Positions 5,898 through 13,779 of a DNA stretch of 23,597 nt are shown here, piece by piece. Source of the DNA: DATDPY01 sp964395765 (lineage in GTDB: Bacteria; Bacteroidota; Bacteroidia; Cytophagales; Cyclobacteriaceae); assembly GCA_964395765.1 (NCBI GenBank), contig CAYNCU010000039.1:1-23597 (forward strand). Direction: 5' to 3'. A model generated the notes under the pieces. It did no database searches, was not told the DNA's origin, and saw only the letters and a program-made list of their open reading frames with translations. Each line of letters starts with the position of its first letter. The stretch's first letter is position 1. The position numbers and the translations under genes were made by a program.

Positions 5898-8510
5898 ATG
5901 AAGAAGAAAGAAGTCAGACCTCCCGGGATATTCCTGCGCTTCTTCCGGTGGTTCTGCCACCCGGGGCTGAGGGATTCCGTGGAGGGTGACTTGATGGAAT
6001 TGTACAATGAACGAATAACAATATATGGAAAGAAGAGGGCGGACATCCGGTTTATGATCGATGTTCTATTACTCTTCCGGCCGGGTATCATAAAACCGCA
6101 AAATCATATTTCTCAAAATATTTTTGCCATGTATAAAAACTATTTCAGGATCGGGATCAGGAATATCCGTAAGAACAGGGGTTATTCATTTATCAACATT
6201 TCCGGACTGGCCGCCGGCATGTCGGTCGCCATGCTGATCGGCCTGTGGATATGGGATGAGATCTCCTTTAACCGGTACAACCCGGATGCCGACCGTATCG
6301 CGATGGTGATCCAGAATGTGACGTTTAACGGGAAGATAAATACATGGTGGCAGACTCCCTTTCCTCTCGGTGAAGAATTACGGAACAGCTATGGTAATGA
6401 TTTTAAATATGTGGTAACCTCCACAGGAAGTTACCCACATACGCTCGACTATAAAAGCCATCTTTTTTCGGAAGAAGGCCTGTATGCCGAGCCTCAAGTA
6501 ACCCGCCTTTTGCATCTCCAGGTATTAAAAGGTTCGATAGACGGGTTACAAGACCCTTCATCCGTCATGCTTTCCGAAACGCTGGCGAAGACTCTTTTCG
6601 GGGATACCGACCCAATGAACAAAACCCTCCTTATTGACAATAAAACCGATGTAAAAGTGACAGGAGTATACAGAGACCCGCCGGAAAATTCTTCATTTTC
6701 CGATGTCCATTTTATTCTGCCCTGGGAACAATTGGTCAACGTTGAGAAATTAAAGGATAGATCGAATCCCTGGCGAGCCAATTCATTTTATACCTATGTT
6801 GAACTCGCCAAAGGTACCGGGATGAAAAATGTTTCCGAAAAGATCAGGGATATCAAATTGCACAAGGTTCGCGTGAATGAACGTTCGATGAATCCCAGAT
6901 TATTTTTATATCCCATGAACCGGTGGCACCTGTACAATGAATTTGATAACGGCGTCAATGCTGGTGGGAGGATCGACTACGTCTGGTTATTCGGCATCAT
7001 CGGGATTTTCGTATTGCTGCTGGCCTGTATCAATTTTATGAATCTCAGTACTGCGCATTCCGAAAAGCGGTCGAAAGAAGTCGGGATCAGGAAAGTAGCC
7101 GGTTCCTTACGAAGCCAGCTGATAAGTATGTTTTACAGCGAATCCATCCTGATTTCCTTTTTTGCCTTTTTTATTTCAATCCTTGTTGTTCGCCTGTTGC
7201 TGCCTTTCTTCAATGAAATTGCAGGTAAAAAATTATCTCTGTTATGGGATAATCCATGGTTCTGGATGGCCGGTATCGGGTTCACGCTGTTGACCGGCTT
7301 CATAGCCGGGAGTTATCCGGCCATTTATTTATCTTCCTTCCGGCCCGCCAAGGCATTGAAAGGTTCCATGAATACCGGACACCGTACTATCAGGCCGCGG
7401 CGGATCCTGGTCGTTTTACAGTTTACCATTTCCGTAGTTCTGATCATCGGCACGATGGTTGTGTTCCGGCAAATACAATTTGCCAGGGAACGGCACATCG
7501 GCTTCAACCGGAAAGGTTTGATCAACTCCTTTACAGCATCGGAAAATATTCATAAGCATTTTGAAGCGATAAAGGATGAATTAAAGCATGCCGGGGCCAT
7601 AACCGATATGGCGGAATCCAGCAGCCCGGTCACCTCGGTATGGAGCACCAGCAGCGGGTTTAGCTGGCCCGGAAAAGACCCGGGCTTGTCGGTTATTTTC
7701 CCGAACACAATTGTTTCCTACGATTACGGCAAGACAGTCGGATGGCAATTCCTGGAAGGCAGGGATTTCTCAAGAGACTTCGCCTCCGATTCAAATGCTT
7801 ATGTGATCAATGAAGCGGCGATGAAATTCATGGGCTTGAAAGACCCGGTAGGCCAGGTTATCACCAAGGACGGCCAGCCCCATACCATCATCGGGGTCAT
7901 CCGGAATGTGATCATGGAATCGCCCTATGAACCGGTGAGGCCATCGGTATTCCGTATGTTTAACGTTCCTGGAAACTGCATACTGATAAAATTAAATCCG
8001 GCGGAACAGGTAACGAAGGCATTGTCAACTATAGAAATGGTTTTCAAGAAGTATGATCCTTCGCAACCTTTCAGCTACCGGTTTGTCGATGAAGAATATG
8101 CAAAAAAATTCGGTAATGAAGAACGGATAGGAAAGCTTTCTTCCGGCTTTGCTTTCCTTGCCATTTTTATCAGCTGCCTGGGCATCTTCGGCCTTTCATC
8201 CTTTATGGCCGAGAAGCGTACAAAGGAAATCGGCATCAGGAAAGTGCTGGGCGCCTCGCTTGTGAATATATGGAAACTATTATCCGGCGATTTCCTGTTG
8301 CTGGTATGTTTTTCCTGTGTCATCGCTGTTCCGGTATCCTGGTATTTTATGAATCAATGGTTGCAGGGATTTACCTACCGGATGCATATTCCCTGGTGGA
8401 TCTTTGTCCTTACCTCGACAGGGGCATTGATCATCACCCTGCTTACCGTAAGTTACCAGGCTATCCATACGGCTTTGAGAAATCCTGTGATCAGTCTCCG
8501 GTCTGAATAA
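5898..8510 (+). CDS. permease-prefix FtsX/MacB-like ABC permease 1
   Basis: This 870-aa membrane protein has three parts. Residues 8-67 form the cytoplasmic prefix (PPGIFLRFFRWFCHP, EGDLMELY, LLLFRPGIIKP). A first MacB-like half follows: TM1 at about 96-118, a periplasmic domain to about 355, and an FtsX domain with TM2-TM4 to about 480, with the coupling motif KEVGIRKVAGS after TM2. The second half repeats this: TM5 at about 500-525, a second periplasmic domain, and TM6-TM8 from about 750, with KEIGIRKVLGAS. It is thus a fused duplicate of a MacB-type half with eight helices. It has no nucleotide-binding domain. Its periplasmic motifs (SGFSWPGK, YGKTVGW, GRDFSRDF) group it with permeases 2 and 4. 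It ends NPVISLRSE. Substrate unknown. Confidence 0.93.
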   Translation: MKKKEVRPPGIFLRFFRWFCHPGLRDSVEGDLMELYNERITIYGKKRADIRFMIDVLLLFRPGIIKPQNHISQNIFAMYKNYFRIGIRNIRKNRGYSFINISGLAAGMSVAMLIGLWIWDEISFNRYNPDADRIAMVIQNVTFNGKINTWWQTPFPLGEELRNSYGNDFKYVVTSTGSYPHTLDYKSHLFSEEGLYAEPQVTRLLHLQVLKGSIDGLQDPSSVMLSETLAKTLFGDTDPMNKTLLIDNKTDVKVTGVYRDPPENSSFSDVHFILPWEQLVNVEKLKDRSNPWRANSFYTYVELAKGTGMKNVSEKIRDIKLHKVRVNERSMNPRLFLYPMNRWHLYNEFDNGVNAGGRIDYVWLFGIIGIFVLLLACINFMNLSTAHSEKRSKEVGIRKVAGSLRSQLISMFYSESILISFFAFFISILVVRLLLPFFNEIAGKKLSLLWDNPWFWMAGIGFTLLTGFIAGSYPAIYLSSFRPAKALKGSMNTGHRTIRPRRILVVLQFTISVVLIIGTMVVFRQIQFARERHIGFNRKGLINSFTASENIHKHFEAIKDELKHAGAITDMAESSSPVTSVWSTSSGFSWPGKDPGLSVIFPNTIVSYDYGKTVGWQFLEGRDFSRDFASDSNAYVINEAAMKFMGLKDPVGQVITKDGQPHTIIGVIRNVIMESPYEPVRPSVFRMFNVPGNCILIKLNPAEQVTKALSTIEMVFKKYDPSQPFSYRFVDEEYAKKFGNEERIGKLSSGFAFLAIFISCLGIFGLSSFMAEKRTKEIGIRKVLGASLVNIWKLLSGDFLLLVCFSCVIAVPVSWYFMNQWLQGFTYRMHIPWWIFVLTSTGALIITLLTVSYQAIHTALRNPVISLRSE

Positions 8511-8517
8511 ATATTAG

Positions 8518-11133
8518 ATGAAAAAGATCCACCATGATCCACCCCGATATTTCCTTCGTTTCTTCCGTTGGTTCTGTCACCCGGAGCTGAAGGAATATAT
8601 AGAGGGGGATCTGATGGAGTTGTATCGGGAAAGGGTAGAAGCGAAAGGCAAAAAAATCGCAGACATGAAATTCGGAACCGATGTATTACTGCTGTTCCGG
8701 CCGGGCATCATCAAACCACATATGAACCAATACCCACAAAACAATATAACCATGTTCAGGAACTACTTAAAAACAGGATGGAGAAACCTGATGAGGAACA
8801 AGGGCTATTCCTTATTGAATATCTCCGGGCTGGCGGCCGGTATGGCCGTTGCCATCGTCATCGGCTTATGGATTCATGATGAGCTGTCCTATGATAAATT
8901 CAACCCGGGCTATCACCGGATTGCCCAGGTGATACAAAATGTAAAAAACAATAATGAAACGGATACATGGTTCAATGTTCCTTTCCCCCTGGGTGATGAA
9001 TTGAGAAATAAGTACGGGGAAAATTTCAAATATGTAGTCATGGTATCAGAATTCGGCACGGGAACCCTTCAGTATGAAAACCGGTTTTTCACAAAATCAG
9101 GAGCTTATATCGAAGCGGATGGCCCAAAACTACTCAACCTGAAAATGCTGGAAGGTTCCATGGATGCCTTGAACGATCCGTCTTCCGTTCTCCTTTCGCA
9201 ATCTACTGCCAAAGCGATCTTCGGAGATGATGACCCCATGAATAAAATATTGAAGCAAAACAACCAGGACAATTTCAAGGTGGCAGGAGTATATCAGGAT
9301 ATCCCCGAAAATTCGCAATTCGCTGGGATGCCTTTGTTAATGCCATGGAAAAAATTTGCCGGGGAAAGCGGATTCCTGCAGAGTGATAACCCCTGGCGTT
9401 GCAATTGTTTTACCACCTATGTTGAACTGAATGATAACGCGAAGATGGCCGATGCCTCTGAAAAGATCAGGGATGTCAAAATGAAAAATGTCCATGAAGA
9501 TGAACTTGTTCATCATCCCCAGCTCTTTTTATTCCCTATGAGCCGGTGGCATTTATACAGTGAATTCAAGGCCGGTGTGAATACGGGCGGGAGAATTGAG
9601 TATGTATGGCTCTTCGGCATCATCGGTATATTCGTGCTGCTGCTGGCCTGCATTAATTTCATGAACCTGAGCACGGCGCGTTCTGAGAAACGTGCCAGGG
9701 AAGTCGGCATCCGTAAATCTGTTGGCTCCCGCCGGCCGCAGTTGATAATGCAATTCTTTACAGAATCATTGGTGGTTGTGACGCTTGCTTTCCTTTTATC
9801 TGTAGTGATTGCAGGGTTGATTCTGCCAGCATTCAATATCCTTTCCGGCAAGCATCTTGCCTTTCCCTGGTACAGCCCTGATTTCTGGCTGGCCGGAATT
9901 GGTTTTTCCTTTCTTACCGGTGTGATCGCCGGAAGCTACCCGGCCCTTTACCTCTCTTCTTTCCGGCCCGTCAGAGTATTAAAAGGCGTCATCCGAACGG
10001 GACGATCTGCCATTCATTTCCGCAAGGTATTGGTAGTGGCCCAGTTTACTATTTCAATTGTCATGATCATCGGCACCATTATCGTGTATAAGCAGGTACA
10101 ATTTGCCATGAACCGCCCGATCGGTTATAACAGGAACGGGCTGATCATGATGTATCCCAGTACGGATGAATTCCACAATCATTTTGACGCTTTAAAAAAG
10201 GAAATGACCGATGATGACGCAGTCACGAACATGGCAGAATCCGGAAGTTCCGTCACGCAAGTCTGGTCAACCAACAGCGGTTTCGACTGGCCTGGAAAAA
10301 ACCCGAATGAGGCAGTGGATTTTCCGAACATTGGTGTTTCGGTCGATTACGGAGAAACTGTCGGTTGGGAATTTACACAAGGTCGTGATTTTTCAAGGGA
10401 ACACGCCTCGGATTCTTCGGCATTTGTTATTAACGAGGCCGCGTTAAAATATATGAACCTGAAGGATCCAGTCGGGGCAACCATGCATTGGGATGGCCGG
10501 CCCTACACCATCGTCGGGGTGATTAAAAATATGGTCATGGAATCCCCTTACGAACCGGTAAGACCTACCTTTTATCACTTGATCTATAACCAGGGTAATG
10601 CGGTAATTATGAGGCTAGCCCCGGACATGAGTGCTCAGCGCTCCCTGAATATAATTGAGACTGTCTACAAAAAGTATATTCCCGACCAACCCTTCGAATA
10701 TGATTTTGTGGATGCGGACTACGCAAAAAAATTCGGCGATGAAGTACGAATCGGGAAAATTGCCTCCTGGTTTGCCGGGCTGGCCATCTTTATCAGTTGC
10801 CTGGGAATTTTCGGGCTGGCTTCCTATGTGGCCGAACAACGCACCAAGGAAATCGGCATACGAAAAGTAATGGGTGCTTCCGTAACTAACGTTTGGCAAT
10901 TACTTTCAAGGGATTTTGTTCTGCTGGTTTGCATTTCCTGCCTTGTAGCCGTTCCACTGGCCTGGTACTTCCTGCATAAATGGCTGATGGCCTATTCCTA
11001 CCATACCGGCATTGCCTGGTGGATTTTCGCCATAACATCCGGAGGGGCGATTCTCATTACCTTGCTCACGGTCAGCTTCCAGTCGCTAAAGGCAGCGATG
11101 ATGAATCCGGTAAATAGCCTTCGGTCCGAATGA
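8518..11133 (+). CDS. permease-prefix FtsX/MacB-like ABC permease 2
   Basis: This 871-aa paralogue starts 7 bp after permease 1 and is its closest relative in the array by eye, colinear over the full length. The prefix (residues 9-68) has PPRYFLRFFRWFCHP, EGDLMELY and LLLFRPGIIKP. TM1 is at about 94-118, TM2-TM4 at about 362-480, TM5 at about 502-522 and TM6-TM8 from about 750. Coupling motifs are REVGIRKSVGS and KEIGIRKVMGAS. The second periplasmic domain keeps the SGFDWPGK, YGETVGW and GRDFSREH signature of the 1/2/4 subgroup. It ends NPVNSLRSE. It might form a heterodimer with a neighbour, but each chain already holds two FtsX halves, so it could work alone with an ATPase dimer (inference). 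Confidence 0.93.
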   Translation: MKKIHHDPPRYFLRFFRWFCHPELKEYIEGDLMELYRERVEAKGKKIADMKFGTDVLLLFRPGIIKPHMNQYPQNNITMFRNYLKTGWRNLMRNKGYSLLNISGLAAGMAVAIVIGLWIHDELSYDKFNPGYHRIAQVIQNVKNNNETDTWFNVPFPLGDELRNKYGENFKYVVMVSEFGTGTLQYENRFFTKSGAYIEADGPKLLNLKMLEGSMDALNDPSSVLLSQSTAKAIFGDDDPMNKILKQNNQDNFKVAGVYQDIPENSQFAGMPLLMPWKKFAGESGFLQSDNPWRCNCFTTYVELNDNAKMADASEKIRDVKMKNVHEDELVHHPQLFLFPMSRWHLYSEFKAGVNTGGRIEYVWLFGIIGIFVLLLACINFMNLSTARSEKRAREVGIRKSVGSRRPQLIMQFFTESLVVVTLAFLLSVVIAGLILPAFNILSGKHLAFPWYSPDFWLAGIGFSFLTGVIAGSYPALYLSSFRPVRVLKGVIRTGRSAIHFRKVLVVAQFTISIVMIIGTIIVYKQVQFAMNRPIGYNRNGLIMMYPSTDEFHNHFDALKKEMTDDDAVTNMAESGSSVTQVWSTNSGFDWPGKNPNEAVDFPNIGVSVDYGETVGWEFTQGRDFSREHASDSSAFVINEAALKYMNLKDPVGATMHWDGRPYTIVGVIKNMVMESPYEPVRPTFYHLIYNQGNAVIMRLAPDMSAQRSLNIIETVYKKYIPDQPFEYDFVDADYAKKFGDEVRIGKIASWFAGLAIFISCLGIFGLASYVAEQRTKEIGIRKVMGASVTNVWQLLSRDFVLLVCISCLVAVPLAWYFLHKWLMAYSYHTGIAWWIFAITSGGAILITLLTVSFQSLKAAMMNPVNSLRSE

Positions 11134-11140
11134 AAATAAA

Positions 11141-13771
11141 ATGACAGATCGCCATTATAACCCTCCGAAACTATTCCTCCGCTTTTTCCGGTGGTTCTGC
11201 CACCCGGCGTTGAGGGATTATATCGAAGGAGATCTGATGGAAATTTACCAGGGAAGGCTAACGGCTTCCGGAAAACGAAAAGCGGATTTAAAATTTATAT
11301 TCGATGTAATATTATTATTCCGGCCAGGCATCATCCGACCCCCGAAAAAATTGAATGACTTAAACCAATACGCCATGCTCAGAAGTTATTTCAAGATCAC
11401 CTTCCGGAATCTTATCCGGCATAAGGGCTATGCCGCCCTCAACATTGCCGGTTTTGCAGTGGGTATTGCGGTATGCATTGTCATCCTGCTCTTTGTCAGG
11501 TATGAAAAAAGCTTCGATAACTTTCAGCCTGACAACCTATACCGCCTGAATGAAGTGCAGACCTTCCCGGGTATGCTGGCTTCACAGAAAGTGGCCTTAT
11601 CGATGTATCCTATGGGGCCGACGTTGAAAGATGAATTTCCGGAAATAAAAAATTTCACACGAATAAGCCGGTTCAGTCAGTATATGATCCAATACGGGGA
11701 AAAGAAAGTTTATATGAACCAATCTTTCCTGGTGGATTCCACTTTTCTGAGAATGTTTAATTTTAAAATACTCGAAGGTAACCGGGAAACAGCGTTGATG
11801 AATCCCAACAGTGCTGTGCTTACCAAATCCACTGCCCTGAAAATATTCGGTGACGAAGATCCCATGGGCAAAACGATAATCTATTACGGCAGTGATACGC
11901 TTAACTTCAAGGTAACCGGTATTCTTCAGGATGTTCCCAGGAATTCGCAAATGCAATTTGATGCTTTATATTCATTCAGTTCCATTTATTATCCGGGAAT
12001 AAACAATTGGGATAATAACTGGCTAGATACATACTTTGAACTTCAACCGCACGCCGATGTGGCTGCATTGGAGAAAAAATTCCCGGCTTATCTGAAAGAA
12101 CACATGGCTTCGGGAGATACCTGGAAATATTTTCGACTTTTCCTTGTGCCCTACAAAAACGTACATGGCGGCACTGCTGATATCGGGTTGGACTACATCA
12201 ATTATCATAAATTCGATGAACGATATACCGATTTATTTTTTGTCCTTGCCCTGATCATCCTCCTGATTGCCTGTATCAACTTTATGAACCTTTCCACGGC
12301 CCGATCCACAGAAAGGGCAAGGGAAGTAGGCGTAAGAAAATCGATCGGTTCCTACCGTTGGCAGCTTGCCGTTCAGTTTATAACCGAATCCGTGATCTTG
12401 TCTTTAATAGCATTGCTATTTGCCGTAATCCTGGTTTACCTCATCCTTCCTTATGTGAATCGTCTGAGTGATCGCGATCTTCATTTTGTATTATTTAATA
12501 ATGTGTGGCTTGCCGTAACCATTATCGGCGGCACAGCATTAATCGGAATTTTTTCCGGTATTTATCCTGCCGTTTATCTGTCTTCCTTTCAGCCGGCGAA
12601 GGTCCTGAAAAGTTCAAAACAGTCCGGGAAAAGTCATTCCACATTGAGAAATATTCTGGTTGTGATTCAGTTCTCAAGTGCCATTTGCCTGATGATCAAT
12701 GCAGTTTTTGCCAGTAAACAACTGAATTTCATGATGACGAAGGATCCCGGATTCGACAGGCAAAATATAGTGGATATTCCGTTGGACAGGAACAGCGGTA
12801 AGAGCATTGATGTTATAAAGCAGGAGTTGTTGAAAAACAGTTTGATTTCCGGGGTAACAGCCGCTCAGGATATTCTCGGGAGTCACCTGGATCAATCAGG
12901 CGTAGAATTTAATGGGGACGGTCCAAAGAGGAACCTGGCCGCTACTCGGTTGATCGTCGATCCGGATTACCTGCGTCTGTATAAAATACCTGTACTGTAC
13001 GGCAGGGATTTTTCAAATGCACCTTCAGCCGGAGGCCGGGAATATATCATCAATGAAACACTGGCGAAAGAATTATTGTCGGATGAGCCGAAAGTGGCTA
13101 TGTCATCGTTGATCGGCGATCAATTCGGATTTGATTCACTCGGCACCATCATCGGAATTGCAAAGGATTTTAATTTTAATTCTCTTCACAACAAGATCGA
13201 AACCTTATTCCTTTACAATGATACCCGGGATGGATTCAGCCACCTGTCAGTAAAGATCAACGGAAATAAAACTGCAGAATCACTTTCCTATATAAGGTCG
13301 GTGTGGAATTCCGTTTACCCTGATCAACCTTTTCAATACCAGTTCCTTGACGATCACTTTAATGAAGTTTACCAATCGGACAGCCAGGTAAGCCAGATCG
13401 TAGGAATACTAACCATTCTCGCCTTTATCATTTCCTGCCTGGGTTTGTTCGGACTGGCGTCTCATTCGGCCGAACGAAGGATAAAAGAAGTAGGGATCAG
13501 AAAAGTAATGGGCGCTTCGGTTCAGAATATTGTGACCATGCTATCGAAAGATTTCATAAAATATGTACTGGTCGCCGCCGTCATTACCATGCCTTTAGCG
13601 TGGCTGATCGTTCGTCAGTGGCTCAGGAGCTATGCTTATCATATTCCTATCAGCTTTTGGATTTTTTTATTTGCGGTAATAGTTGCCATAATAATTGCCC
13701 TGGTGACCACCAGTTACCAGGCGATGAAGGCAGCCAGCGCCAACCCGGTTAAAAGCCTGAGGAACGAGTGA
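11141..13771 (+). CDS. permease-prefix FtsX/MacB-like ABC permease 3 (divergent body)
   Basis: This 876-aa protein starts 7 bp after permease 2. Its prefix (residues 8-68: PPKLFLRFFRWFCHP, EGDLMEIY, LLFRPGIIRPP) closely matches the others, especially permease 4. The body belongs to a different subgroup: the first periplasmic domain has TGILQDVPRNSQMQF, and the second has IGIAKDFNFNSLH, without the WPGK/GRDFSRDF signature. TM1 is at about 98-119, TM2-TM4 at about 363-475, TM5 at about 503-525 and TM6-TM8 at about 755-862, with coupling motifs REVGVRKSIGS and KEVGIRKVMGAS. The tail is NPVKSLRNE. The mismatch between a conserved prefix and a divergent body suggests modular origin or gene conversion. 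Confidence 0.92.
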   Translation: MTDRHYNPPKLFLRFFRWFCHPALRDYIEGDLMEIYQGRLTASGKRKADLKFIFDVILLFRPGIIRPPKKLNDLNQYAMLRSYFKITFRNLIRHKGYAALNIAGFAVGIAVCIVILLFVRYEKSFDNFQPDNLYRLNEVQTFPGMLASQKVALSMYPMGPTLKDEFPEIKNFTRISRFSQYMIQYGEKKVYMNQSFLVDSTFLRMFNFKILEGNRETALMNPNSAVLTKSTALKIFGDEDPMGKTIIYYGSDTLNFKVTGILQDVPRNSQMQFDALYSFSSIYYPGINNWDNNWLDTYFELQPHADVAALEKKFPAYLKEHMASGDTWKYFRLFLVPYKNVHGGTADIGLDYINYHKFDERYTDLFFVLALIILLIACINFMNLSTARSTERAREVGVRKSIGSYRWQLAVQFITESVILSLIALLFAVILVYLILPYVNRLSDRDLHFVLFNNVWLAVTIIGGTALIGIFSGIYPAVYLSSFQPAKVLKSSKQSGKSHSTLRNILVVIQFSSAICLMINAVFASKQLNFMMTKDPGFDRQNIVDIPLDRNSGKSIDVIKQELLKNSLISGVTAAQDILGSHLDQSGVEFNGDGPKRNLAATRLIVDPDYLRLYKIPVLYGRDFSNAPSAGGREYIINETLAKELLSDEPKVAMSSLIGDQFGFDSLGTIIGIAKDFNFNSLHNKIETLFLYNDTRDGFSHLSVKINGNKTAESLSYIRSVWNSVYPDQPFQYQFLDDHFNEVYQSDSQVSQIVGILTILAFIISCLGLFGLASHSAERRIKEVGIRKVMGASVQNIVTMLSKDFIKYVLVAAVITMPLAWLIVRQWLRSYAYHIPISFWIFLFAVIVAIIIALVTTSYQAMKAASANPVKSLRNE

Positions 13772-13779
13772 TCAAGCGC

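Noticed and set aside
5427..5960. 177-codon minus-strand frame antisense to padR
   Set aside because: It covers the padR gene and its operator on the opposite strand; padR is certain from its winged-helix motifs.
13768..13779. GTG at 13768 as start of permease 4
   Set aside because: It overlaps the previous stop codon and is possible, but the GTG at 13780 gives an N-terminus matching permease 1 and an 8-bp gap like the other junctions.
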